A DNA stretch of 64,000 nucleotides from Chiua virens. Lineage: Eukaryota; Basidiomycota; Agaricomycetes; Boletales; Boletaceae. The DNA lies in contig JAHNUO010000013.1 in the NCBI GenBank assembly GCA_019787685.1, positions 1,240,001 to 1,304,000 on the forward strand. Reading direction: 5' to 3'. Shown one piece after another: positions 10,347-20,633 of the stretch. Every line of letters starts with the position of its first letter. Positions within the stretch are counted from its first letter, which is position 1. The position numbers and the translations under genes are program-made. The notes beneath the pieces are model-generated. The model did no database searches. It saw only the letters and a program-made list of their open reading frames with translations, and was not told the DNA's origin.

Positions 10347-12215
10347 TCAAGACATTCCAAATGCCAGCTTTACCCTATCCAGTTCTCCCTGCTGTGAAGT
10401 GACATACAATTCCATGGCCAAAGCATGGGCCTGGAGCTCCTTGAAGAAGGACCTGGTCAACAGGAACTTCACCTCCAGAGAGAGAATAGCACGTCGGATA
10501 TTGTCCGCTCCATCATAAGGCTCAGACGGCGAGCCAGTCTTAGACTTCTTCTTGGGTGACTCTACTTCTTCCCCCCATCTTGAAAAGGGAGTGGAGACAC
10601 AGGCTTGGACTCGTAGAAGAGCGGCTCGGGCACATCCAGTGTTGCAGGAGACACGGGAGAAGGATCAACCACGGCCTTGCAAGCCAGGATGGTAACCTTG
10701 ATAACAGGTAATGCTATGAAAAAGATCAGCCGAGTTGATGTGATCTGAGGAGAGAGGTCCTACCCACAGCCTTGGCCTTCGGATCTGCTAGTTTCCACTT
10801 CTCAACCAACGGCCCACTCTTAGCACCCCAACCACTTGACTTGTTGCACCGGTGTAGGGAATAGGTATTCCCTGTGCTCGCATAGCACGTTTCCGCACCC
10901 TGTTGTCACCCGATCCCGATCCTGATCTGTCTGCTTGTGTGAACTCATCCAGATTGCTATATCCGTGCCCGTTTTGCCTCGGACTCTTTTATTTTATTTT
11001 TGATGCTCCTTATTCGTACTTAGCATTGGCTAGACCATGTCATGCAGCCCTTGCAGGGACATTCGGGTGCCTCTCGAACTTTATACCGTACGAAAACCTT
11101 TTTTTTATTATTATCCTTACTTAGGACAAGTCTGAGGGTATTCCCGAGGACTATAAAATTCACTGTATTGACAAAATACAGTAGCTTTTGCCTGTGTGCA
11201 TCTGTCTCACATCGTTTTCGGTCAACGTTCGTGTTCTCTCGCTCTCCTCGTGTTTTATCGATCCGGATTCGGACTGCCGTGTCCACTTTTCTATCCGTTT
11301 TAATCCGGATTCGCCCCAGATTCATCTTGGACTACTCAAAAACCATTATTCGTCGTTCACCAACTCAGTGTTGTCCCTGGGTCGAACGGAATTGCATTCC
11401 TTCACCCTCTTTTCTATTCTTTCAATCCCCCTGAGTATTGCACTACAGCCGGGATATATTACCTTCACCGGGCCTTGGCTTTGAAGCAAGGATCACAAGT
11501 GCAACCTGGAATCCCTGTGCACAACTTACTAGTCCAAGCACACATCTCGCATGCCGGGTCGTGAACCATACGATCTGGAATTTTAAGTGGACCATCGACT
11601 ACCACCTCCTCCTCGTCACATGGGCTCTCATCCATAGCAGCCTTACGAGCAGACCACTGAAAAGAACTGTTAACAGAGCAAAATATCTGAGGTAACAGCA
11701 GTCTCACCTTGCGCTTCCTGCCAGCCTCGACCTCGACAGTCTTGCCTGTCCCCGCAACCAAATCACCCAGAAGCAAAGCGGATCTGAACGACCCGAACCC
11801 TGTTGCCTTGCCTGAGGCGGCTTGTTGTCTCTGAGTGTCTGCACATTGAGCTACTTCCCCCTGCCATCTATGAAAAAATGTGGTTGCTTCACACATCGTC
11901 TTCACCATCTTGTCGCTGAGGCGGCAGGAAATGTCATGTGATTTAGCCTGGCTAAGGGCAGTATTCAGATGCTCCTACAAATTCAGTTAATACCCAATCA
12001 ACCCTAAGAAATTTGCGAAGTACCAAAGCCCATTGCCACTCCTGGCACCATCCCTCCTGTTCTTCTTGCAGCTCCTCCTTATCATCCAGCACCGCTAGCA
12101 CCACAGCTGCAATCTGATCCTTGCCTTGTGTGAGGTCCTTCTCGACCTTGACAGTCACCTCATCGATGGGAGAGTCTGTGAATGCAAGGATGGAGTTGAG
12201 GGACGTAAGAGACAT
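10347..12215 (-). pseudogene. Cys-rich fungal protein of unknown function, exon broken by a solo LTR
   Basis: A multi-exon gene reads right to left. Exon 1 runs from ATG 12215 to 12024 (MSLTSLNSILAFTDSP, acidic). A 49-bp intron (GTACTT..TTGTAG) leads to exon 2 from 11974 (EHLNTALSQAK). A 51-bp intron at 11707-11657 leads to exon 3, which holds a cysteine cluster (CEMCAWTSKLCTGIPGC, CDPCFK). Exon 3 is split by a 615-bp solo LTR; removing it restores KAKARCNKSSGWGAKSG. A later intron and a last exon (PYDGADNIRRAILSLEVKF) end at TGA 10347. The last exon needs one extra base in a run of six G/C, which is either a frameshift or a sequencing error. Similar small Cys-cluster proteins are familiar from agaricomycetes, but no function is known to me. 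Exon joins are inferred from frame and splice sites. Confidence 0.6.
10853..11467 (+). repeat. Solo LTR (TGTAGGG family) inside a coding exon
   Basis: It begins TGTAGGGAATAGG and ends TACCTTCA. CCGG flanks it on both sides (10849-10852 and 11468-11471), which fits a 4-bp target duplication. It has the promoter layout of the other TGTAGG LTRs here: ACTTAGG, then a short palindromic block, then GGACTATAAAA (about 11150). Removing it with one CCGG rejoins the host exon in frame. Orientation is taken from the TATA strand. Confidence 0.8.
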
Positions 12216-12376
12216 GGTGATGAGTAGCGGATTGGGAGGAAAGTAAACTTGTCGAAAGAGCGGACAGCCAACACAAGGCTTTAATGCATGGCCAATCCCA
12301 GTCACTGGTTCAAGGTCAGTGTTCGTGGGTGTCACGTGACTGCCTGAGGACAGTCAGTATTCAAGTCCTTGTCGGG

Positions 12377-13258
12377 TGTAGGAGTCAATGACCCCTTGAG
12401 GTGATAAACCCGTATTCCTGCTTTGTTTACAGGATGCCAAGACTGCCCGTATTGATTGTCCTATCTGTCTGTCGCAGTCCCATGTCCATCCAAGTGGATC
12501 CAACCCATATTCATATGTTTTGTTTTTCATTCCTACATGTTTCCACGCGAGGGGACCAAATTGGGTCGCTCGATCGAGATTGCACAACACACACTAATCA
12601 ACTCTCTTTTGTCCAATTTCCATTTTATTTCATACCTTCTTAGATTCTTTTCAGACGGTTCCATGTTATCGACACGTATCCGATTGGTTATAAGGTATGG
12701 ATAGTCGGGTCGTACAACGTTTTAAAGGTAGTCCATTGATTCACAGATCAAACCTTATTCCACCTTGACAGAACATTGTTTTCCTTTTCACGGGTTGATC
12801 TCCATGAGAGACAGCTCCGTATATGTACACCTTCCTTATTTATTTGATATTTCATCCACTGTAAAAGTCCCGGGAATACCTGAGACTATAAAATTTGTGT
12901 TCGTAAATAAAATTTTCATCTTTGGATCCCCATTTCTCTCGTGTTCTAAGTCGCCTCATCCATATAACTATCTTTTCTATCTGCCCTTACTTGTACTCAA
13001 TCACTGTTGTGCTCGAGTCTCTGCCTTGTCACCGAACTATCTGACTGTCTGTGTTTCGGCCGGTTTTGTCGATCCTCGTACAGTTTCACCCAGGAACATA
13101 TCCGGATTGCTTTCAAAGCTCTTGTCAATGCCTTGACACTTCATCTCCAACCTCAGAACCCCTTGGGACGAGTCATACTTGCACCCATCCCTTTTCTTTC
13201 TATCTGACCATTCCACTAATCCTGGTCCTGTCACACCAGCCTGTTTTATAGTTCTTCA
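12377..13258 (+). repeat. LTR-like repeat, family A, copy 1
   Basis: About 882 bp, starting TGTAGGAGTCAATGACC and ending GTTCTTCA, with GAGACTATAAAA near 12885. It matches 36309-36745 plus 44469-44919 closely along its whole length, which sets both ends. No matching target duplication was found, so it may be one end of a larger rearranged element and not a clean solo LTR. It contains short open frames on both strands with no recognisable product. Confidence 0.75.
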
Positions 13259-13440
13259 ATGGGATCCAAAATGTCACACTTGATCCAAAATTGTCACAGC
13301 TAGTTCTGGAATGTCACAGTGGAGTCCACAATGTCATACCTGGTCCCAGAATGTCACAATGGGATGTAAAAAATCACTCACAGTTTCTAAATTGTCACAC
13401 ATATCCTGAAATGTCACAGTCACACCAGTGGAATCACAGT
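13259..13440 (+). repeat. Array of AATGTCACA motifs (subterminal repeat, left)
   Basis: About eight copies of (A)AATGTCACA or a one-base variant occur at roughly 20-25 bp spacing, separated by unrelated bases. The reverse complement TGTGACATTTT forms a matching array at 17530-17700. Such inverted subterminal arrays are typical transposase-binding regions of DNA transposons, which is the inference here. Confidence 0.6.
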
Positions 13441-13661
13441 ATCATGTGATTGTAGGAATATGTGTACACATGACCATGTTTTACGCAGCATACTTACAGT
13501 GTGTGTACTATGTATCTGTCACAGTTGTGGCTGTTTTGAGCAGGTGAGAGGTTGTGGCCCCTGTTGCGAGACTGTGCAGGACATGCCACATCTCCTAGCC
13601 TGTGATGACACTGACAACAACAACAATCCAGATCTGTGGTGTGTTGGCAACTGTGACAAGG

Positions 13662-14815
13662 TGTCATATACCACTCCATTCTCCGTTCCTCCGGATATAA
13701 CTTTCTCTTAGATGATAACTCCGGGTTGATCACCCTCAGGACACAACTCTGTGATCCCGGACCTCTGTTACGTTGTAGGAGTTAGATACTCCCTACAGTT
13801 GTAGGATACCTTTTCCTCACTCTTCATCATGTCCTATCACCTCCCATCTCATCCACCATCGACTTCGTGCCAGCCCGGTTTCATTCCTAGTGTTTACAGA
13901 TCATCCAAATCCATCCGAGTCCAATCCAAGTCCAATCTGAGTCAACGTGATCCAATCCGGTTTCATCCATACTCACCCTATGTTGATCCCGTACACTTAC
14001 TTAGGGTCGGATTACCTTTAACAGTCCTGGGTTATGCCCAGGACTATAAAACCATGTTTCTAACACAAAAATATCATCTTTTCTGCGTTCAGGAGATCTC
14101 CTGTTTACTCTCCCATGTGTGAGTGAGCTGGATAGTTTTTCTTTTACCTCATCCTATTGTTCCTCTGCGTCTCATCTACTCGAATCAATACTCTCATCGC
14201 CTCGACTCCACCCGGATACTTTTACATTGACTGCTTTTCATTCCAGATCGTTCAGCAGCCTCTAGGACTCTTAGACAAACCCAAACCCTTCATTCCTTCA
14301 AATATAACCCCCCTTGGGACAAACTTATCGCCCCACCTTTCTTCATACCACCTATTATTTTGTTTTCTACAACGTATATATGCTTCCTCTTTTGTTTTAG
14401 TACATAACCTGTGTCTCACCTATGAGCACAGCTCCAGCTTTCTCAGTACCCAACTTACCTCTGGCTATGTAGTTTCCCGATCTCCTGTCTTACTCAGTTT
14501 CTTACCAACTCCATTACTAATCTCCATTCTACTCCGAGTATATAAACTGTAGTACCCCGACTTTGTAACCTCAGTCTGAATATTAGTTTATTTGTACAAC
14601 TCACTCCGAACACTCTGTAAGACCTTGACAGTCTCTACTCCGCTCAACTCCACTTTATGTGTTGAGTCTTATATCTACCTCTGTTCTCTGCACGTCCGAA
14701 ATATAGGGACAGACTGTGACAAGGGTGCACCACATACGGTGAAGCCAAGTCCCATCCAATGCTACAACTCCAGAGATCTGGAGTTGGCTACCTCCAAGTC
14801 ACACAGTCTCTAACA
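13662..14815 (+). repeat. Solo LTR, family R, copy 1 (interrupted by another LTR)
   Basis: It begins TGTCATATACCACTCC and ends CAGTCTCTAACA, with perfect 5-bp target duplications CAAGG at 13657-13661 and 14816-14820. Removing an inserted LTR (13774-14371) leaves about 550 bp that matches the family R copies at 16869-17437 and 54676-55221. Many CpG sites kept in the 54676 copy read TG or CA here. Confidence 0.85.
13774..14371 (+). repeat. LTR of the TGTAGG family nested in the family R LTR
   Basis: It begins TGTAGGAGTTAGATACTCC and ends GTTTTCTACA, flanked by ACGT at 13770-13773 and 14372-14375. The uninterrupted family R copy at 54676-55221 shows the empty site GTTACGTATATATG, which confirms the ends. 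The internal GGACTATAAAA at about 14040 marks the promoter. Confidence 0.82.
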
Positions 14816-15240
14816 CAAGGAAGGACAAGTGGGATTTCTTCTAGTTGCCCTCCGACTTTGTCCTGGTTTGTTCGTGATGAAATGATGATGCAAGCATTCA
14901 ATGTCCATTCGTGGATACATCACATTCGTCCCGGCCCTCCTACAACTCACCCTCCCACACCTTGCCTTGCCTACACCTCACCCACTATCCATACCTTACC
15001 CTTTGAGTTACCACAGCACCACCCTGCCATCCTCACTCACCTTTTCTTGCCACACTGGCATCCCCTTCGTGCCACCTCAGAGCCATTGTTACCATGGGAC
15101 AACAACAACAACAGGACTTCGGCCTCACCTTCTCTCTACCCTCACCCCTCCTACACCACCTCCATCATTGTCACCATTGTCATGGTGTCCGAGCTGTTAT
15201 CATGTCACAGCGAGCTGGCAGTGGCATGGATTCGGGGTGA
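14816..15240. other. No supported gene; spacer between repeat layers
   Basis: This is C-rich on the plus strand with runs such as CCTCCTACACCACC. A 191-codon open frame crosses it, but it has no domain, biased composition and no splice support. It may be the inside of the DNA transposon outlined by the AATGTCACA arrays. Confidence 0.4.
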
Positions 15241-15274
15241 ATTGACATGCAAAGGAGCATTAGCAAAACATGAT

Positions 15275-15400
15275 TTTTGCCATAGTGTCCATAGTACTCA
15301 TAGCAAATTCATAGTAGCCATAGTATTTTCATAGTGGTCATAGTGTTCATAGTGTGTACCAGACTGGTCATAGTCAGTTATAGTATAATATTTAACTAAA
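15275..15400 (+). repeat. CATAGTGT motif array (inner subterminal repeat, left)
   Basis: Repeats of (T)CATAGTGT and CATAGTA/CATAGTC occur every 10-20 bp. The reverse complement ACACTATGA forms an array at 16540-16765. An AT-rich section with repeated ACTAAACCTTGC follows to about 15590. Confidence 0.6.
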
Positions 15401-15739
15401 CCTTACACAAGCTAAATGCTTGTAAATTACATAAATACACCAATGCAAAATGCTATCATACTAAACCTTGCATAAACTAAATGCAATAATACTAAACCTT
15501 GCTCAAACTAAATGCTTGTAAACTAAACATAAAACACTAAACCTTACTAAACCCTAGTGTTACTAAATCTTACAAATTGTCTTCCATTATAAGATATATT
15601 GTTGATTAGGCTTACCAGGTCATCTTTTCTTTGTGTCTTGTTCTGCAACCTCTCTCCTTATAACTCTCTCCTTCCCCCCCCCTCTCCATGACCCCCTCTC
15701 CCTTCCTTCCCTCCCTCATCATCACCTCCTCCTCACATC

Positions 15740-16160
15740 ATGAGTCACTATAGTGTTATATCAAAAAGTGTACAAACTGTAGTCAAACTGTACCAAAAAG
15801 TGAAAAAAAAGTGTAGTCAAAGTGTATTGAAAAGTAAAAGTATACCAAAAAAGCACAAAAAAAGTTTGGTCAAGTGTACAAAAGTTTGGTTACAGTGTAC
15901 CAAAAAGCAAAAAAAAAAGTGTAGTAAAAAGTGTACAAAAGTGTAGTCAAAGTGTATCAAAAAGCAAAAAAAAGTGTAGTAAAAAGTGTGGTAAAAAGTG
16001 TACAAAAGTGTAGTCAAAGTGTACCAAAAAGCGAAAAAAGATGTACAAAAGTGTAGTCAAAAGTGTACCAAAAAGCGAACAAAAAGTGTAATAAAAAGTG
16101 TAGTAAACAAGTGTACAAAAATGCGGACCAAAAGTGTAGTCAAAAGACTTAGCCAAATTT
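15740..16160 (+). repeat. AGTGTA-based low-complexity satellite
   Basis: Degenerate tandem repeats of GTGTAGTCAAAGTGTACC with AAAAAGCAAAAAA linkers, almost free of runs of pyrimidines on this strand. Long open frames exist on both strands (Lys/Cys-rich on plus, Phe/Leu/His-rich on minus). They reflect the repeat and are not treated as genes. It lies centrally between the inverted CATAGTGT and ACACTATGA arrays. Confidence 0.8.
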
Positions 16161-16539
16161 GTGTTGTGTTTCTCACAGCCACAGTTTTGTGGTGTGGCAA
16201 TTGTCTGTTGCTATTTTGGATATCAAACATATATAAACCCAGCCTCTCTGAAAACTTTCTCACACCATCTCTTTCCTCAACCACTATCATCTTCATTATC
16301 ACTACCTTTCATTGACTACACTACACTACACTATTGGTAAGAACATTACTCTAACTAGTCATTGACTAACATACCTTCATTAGTTTTGCTTGTACTGCTT
16401 ATGTTAATATTTGCATGTACTTATATATTAATAAATTTATCTTGATTATAATATTTATTTCAAAAATAATTGTTTGAATGATTTCCTATATCAAGTAATT
16501 GTTAAAATCCATTAAGAGTTACTTTAGTTTCAGATTACT

Positions 16540-16765
16540 GTAAAACTCTGTGACAGACTATGACAGACTATGAGACACTATGAGACACTATGGGTATAGT
16601 AGATACTATGAGCTTGCTCAACACTATGTATGTATGACAGACTATGAGACACTATGAGACACTATGAACATGCTAAATACTATGATAGACTATGAAAGTA
16701 CTATGACAGCACTGTCTACATGGGACCTCACTATGAGCACTATGACACTGTCCAGCACTGTCCAG
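16540..16765 (-). repeat. ACACTATGA motif array (inner subterminal repeat, right)
   Basis: Repeats of GACACTATGA, GACAGACTATGA and CAGCACTGTC form the inverted partner of the array at 15275-15400. Together they suggest a non-autonomous DNA element of about 1.5 kb with the satellite in its middle. Exact ends and a target duplication were not found. Confidence 0.55.
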
Positions 16766-16868
16766 CACTGTTCATCCAACTCTGAATTTGCTGATGGAGA
16801 TGCACACGATGCATAGATGATATGACAATGTGTTGCACCATTGTCACGTTATGTCAACATCTTGTTTC

Positions 16869-17437
16869 TGTTAAGACTGGGTCTACTCAGGGTATGAACT
16901 CCGGAACTCCGGAGTTATTCTTGCAGAGGGACTTGGCTTCACCATGTGTGGTGCACCCTTGTCACGAGTCTGTCCTTTATTTCGGAGAGCGGAGAACGGA
17001 GGTCAGAGGTGAGACTTAACAATGAAGTGAAGTCAAGCAGAGATAAGACTGTCGAGGTCTTATGGAGTTCGGAGGGAATAGAAGGTAAAACTAATATTCA
17101 GACTGAGGGTACAAAGTCAGAGTACTACAGTTTATATACTCGGAGTAGAATGGAGATTAGTAACAGGGTTGGTAAGAAACTGAGTAAGACGGAAATCGGG
17201 AAAGTATGTAACCGGAGTGGAGCCAGGTATGTACAGAGGCCGGAGCTGTGCTGTTAAGCGAGACACAGGTTATTACTAATATAACACTAGTACAAAAAGA
17301 GACAAGAGGAAATCGAGAAGGTTCTAAGTGAAGTCCGGAGATCAGGAGTTGTGTCCGGAGAGAGATCGTACCAGAGTTATGAAGGAGTAAACCTGGAGAT
17401 CTTGGAGTTGGATCGATGAGATATACGGGATATAACA
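16869..17437 (-). repeat. Solo LTR, family R, copy 2
   Basis: 569 bp in inverted orientation: on the plus strand it starts TGTTAAGACTGGG and ends GGGATATAACA. Perfect 5-bp duplications GTTTC lie at 16864-16868 and 17438-17442. Body sequence matches the other family R copies (for example GACTTGGCTTCACC, and GGAGATTAGTAAC before the terminal part). Confidence 0.87.
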
Positions 17438-17529
17438 GTTTCATTGTGCCATCATCATGTTGTCATCGGGTGAGGTTCACTGTGTCATTGCACCATGTCA
17501 CATTGTGTCTGTGGCTTACTATATATGGA

Positions 17530-17700
17530 CATCAAGCTCTGTGACATTTTAGAGAGCAATGTAACATTTTACTGAGTGGTGTGACATTTTGGAGAGCAGT
17601 GCGACAATTTTGGATGAATAAAGCAGAATTTTTATATTGGTTCACACTGCCAGCAGCTGCCAGCCTTTCGAAGAGAGTGGTGTGACATTTTAGATGAGCA
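17530..17700 (-). repeat. TGTGACATTTT motif array (subterminal repeat, right)
   Basis: Four to five copies of GTGACATTTT or variants, often preceded by GAGAGCA, form the inverted partner of 13259-13440. With that array it outlines an outer DNA element of about 4.4 kb that later received two family R LTRs. Confidence 0.55.
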
Positions 17701-18369
17701 AACACTTTCTTATAATTTTGTCCAAATTTGGGGTCCCTCATAGTCCTGCAACCAAGTGACATGAGTCCTGAAAAGATGACTCAAAGCCGAAATTAGCCAA
17801 GATAAATTAGAAGAAATTTGTCAGGAAAAAATAAATATTCAATTCAATGGTAATTCAATGACTTGCAATGCCCAAATAACGACTCTTGTATCTCAATAAA
17901 TATCACAATTAATTCCAATAATTCTTTTTGGTTGTAACAAAGGTTGTAATGCATTGTAATCATCATTTAACAAGCCCTTCGGGCACACCTGGACCCACAC
18001 TGGTGTCAAACAGGATGCACCAAACAAGGCGGTTGAAGACGAGAACAGTCCATCAATGAATTGATGGCCCAAGTCATCGAAAGGGGCAGGGTTTTCCGGT
18101 TTCCCACGAAAAAATCCTGCGGTCCGGACGGACCGGCGAAAGTTGGTTGCCAGTCTCACAAACCTGTCCCCTAAAGGGTCTAGGAATTTATTACAAAGCT
18201 TTTTCATTGCAATAAATAAAGGATTTTTCCGACACGAGTAATCGAACCGCAACATGTTCAAACCTCCAGTACGATCCGTACGATCCACTTGACAAGTCTA
18301 GGTAAGCTTACGATGTCCCCCATACTTTGATGTCCTGATCACCCCAATCGCTCGACACGCTAGTTTCTC
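17701..18369. other. No supported gene
   Basis: This contains a 131-codon minus-strand open frame (17893-18288) without a recognised domain or splice context, and AT-rich flanks. The upstream exon of the following ARMT1-type gene should lie here, but no start exon could be chosen with confidence. Confidence 0.4.
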
Positions 18370-20633
18370 GTGAGCACATTTCCCTTGCGCCGAAGCTATG
18401 ACGTCCATGCTCAGCTCTTGACCGATGACAGCTATGAAACCGTCTTCAGGCGCTGGCCGATCATCATCACCAACATCATTGATCATGTCCACCGTCTGAT
18501 GCACGACATGACGATGGAATCGCAGCAGCTCGCCGGCGCATCATCAGATCCGTCGACGGAATCCAATCCTGACATACATGCCGATTCGGACGCGACGCTC
18601 TCGCACGCAAAGATGCTCGAGGACAAGGTCAAGGAACTTCAGGAAGGCAAAGACATCATCGGTAAGATCGGTTTGTTGAAGTACCGTATGGCGCGGAATC
18701 AACCGCTCGAGTGAGAACACAACGAATCTGGTGGATCCGCATCGAAAATACTCACGTATTATATCGCTTATTCTCAGTCCGATCCGCTGAAGACGGCGAC
18801 GTCGACGTCGACTTGTACAACGTCGAACTCGCCGAGCTTGAAAAGACTGGTCAGAACTTGTGGTTCACCGCACCGTGGCTCTTTGCAGAGTGCGATCGTT
18901 GCGATCTCTGGACTCTCAGGGTGTGACTGATCTATCTTCTCTTAGATGCTACTTGTATCGCCTCATTCGGTCGTACTTCAGCGAGACGCGTTACTGGCGA
19001 AACTTTGATCCCTTCTTCACGCAAAAAGAACAAACATTTAAGAACAGCGCTACCGCGATATTTCGTACGTATTCGTACGATCACCTGTCTTGCGAGCGAT
19101 TCTCATTGTCTGGATAAAGAGATCGCCACTATGATGCATAAGCTGGAGCGCGACAAAGATTTGATAAGATCGAATCAGAACACACTCTTTGTTGTTTTCC
19201 AGGAGATGGTTCAGATGTGTCTTTGGCGAGCATATCTATTCTCCTGTTTCTGTTGTTTCGGACTAACGCATCCCGCTGTAGGGGAAATGCTACTGTATGT
19301 ACCTTCGTACTCTTTAAAAGAGCTTACTCATGGTCGCTACAGGATCTCTCGCTCCTGACCAATTTGACAGCTGGCAGAAATGGAGGATCTTCAGATGGTG
19401 GCGGGACGAGGCTCATGAAGATAGGAAGAAATTCATCCTCAGAAATGATGAAGATGCAGTCTGGGAACATATCAAAAATCTTGGAGGATCGGAGAGGCGC
19501 TGCGATATTGTTTTGGATAATGGTAGGTGAGATTTAACTCGAAAGATTGTTAGCTAACTTATTGCGGGTAGCGGGCTTCGAGGTATTCATGATCCATCTC
19601 AGCCATCCAAATTGACTACAGCACTTGTCGAATAACGTCACTTGGATAGCTGTTCACCGATCTCGTCTTCGCGGACTTCCTGGTTACCTATACCCCATAC
19701 TTTTCAAAGGTGGTCTTTCAGTGGGTAAAGTTGCAATTCTGTCGAAAACACTAACATCAGCCAGCCCAAAGCTCTTCCCGTGGTTCGTTTCCGATGTCAC
19801 ACCTACGGACTTTGAAAGCACCTTTACATCCCTTCTCTCCCCTATGTTCTTTCCACCACCGTTATTCCCAAGGGGGGACTCTGTTGCTCATTTGGAACAA
19901 ATGGTGACGCGCTGGAAGTCATACATCGAACAAGGCATATTTGTCCTGAGCACAGACATTAAAGAAGTGAAGAATCAAAAAATCGAAGGGCAAGCATTGG
20001 TCAAGTTCTGGACCGAGCCATGGCCCTACTGGAACATGAACGAGAGGGCAAGCCTACTTTGGCAATGGCTGCATGAGAGCGACCTAGTCATTTTCAAGGT
20101 ATGTACATTCCGCTTGGATTCATGCCGCCTTGCTTCACACGTCACTCCCAGGGTGATCTCAAGTGGGTGTTATAACTACTGCTGGTTCATGTGCGATTGA
20201 TGGATGTTCTGCTGTCACTACCAGCTATCGCAAGTACGGTTGATTGATTCGTTTGTACGGGGACGAATACTGACTCGACCGAACATGTCAGGCTCACTGG
20301 CGATGTCAAATGGCCCGTTTCCACATCCTTTTCGGAGGCACTTGGTAGGGCCTAAGCTGGCGATACCCAGACCAACCTAACCGGAATGTTGACAGGTCCG
20401 CTGGCAGGCTCCTTCCCCCTGTTGAGCCTCCGGACTAACAAGGCGGACGTTGCAGTTGGTATTCCGCAGGGAGTTGCGGATGAGCTGGACGACAAGGGTG
20501 AGAAATGGAGAGTGAGCGGCAAGTGAGTGGCTTTTTCGCCTGGATCGGAGATGGGCTGAAATTCCGTTCGTTGCCAAGATATGCGCTCGTGAGCTTCGAG
20601 CCTGGTAGATCGATGAGAATGTCCACTGAGTGA
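18370..20633 (+). CDS. ARMT1/DUF89-type damage-control phosphatase, multi-exon, with small frameshifts
   Basis: Conserved blocks of the eukaryotic DUF89 subfamily III (ARMT1, metal-dependent sugar-phosphate phosphatase) appear in order: YETVFRRWPIIITNIID; DVDLYNVELAELEKTGQNLWFTAPWLFAE; YLYRLIRSYF; EMVQMCLWGNATDLSLL; the metal-site DN-AGFE; DLVFADFLVTYTPY; FVSDVTPTDF; WPYWNMNER; the GDL-YRKLTGDVKW region; and the RTxK motif LRTNKADVAVG. The stop is TGA 20631-20633. About ten short introns separate the blocks, one exon is only 11 nt (at about 19570), and one intron appears to be GC..AG (about 19228-19284). Three 1-base shifts are needed (about 18790, 19374 and 19408), so it is either a decaying gene or contains sequencing errors. 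The first open codon is GTG; the true ATG exon upstream was not found. Homology is recognised with high confidence; activity is not assured. Confidence 0.8.

Noticed and set aside
12377..13258. Solo LTR with target duplication for family A
   Set aside because: The flanks CGGG and ATGG do not match, and copy 2 flanks do not match either, so a clean solo-LTR history is not claimed.
13259..13440. CRISPR-like array of short repeats
   Set aside because: Repeats are under 12 bp, degenerate and unevenly spaced in a eukaryotic genome, and an inverted partner array exists. A subterminal transposon repeat fits better.
14759..15334. 191-codon plus-strand open frame
   Set aside because: It starts inside a solo LTR, crosses its target duplication and is compositionally biased.
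15740..16156. Lys/Cys-rich and Phe/His-rich open frames on both strands
   Set aside because: They are products of the AGTGTA low-complexity repeat and not genes.
13662..17437. One LTR retroelement with the family R repeats as its two LTRs
   Set aside because: The two repeats are in opposite orientation and each has its own different 5-bp duplication (CAAGG, GTTTC), so they are separate solo LTRs.
17893..18288. 131-codon minus-strand open frame
   Set aside because: No recognisable domain, splice context or second copy; length is compatible with chance in this base composition.
18370..18372. GTG as start of the ARMT1-type protein
   Set aside because: Eukaryotic initiation at GTG is not expected. 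The codon is simply the first open one after a TAG, and an upstream exon is more likely.
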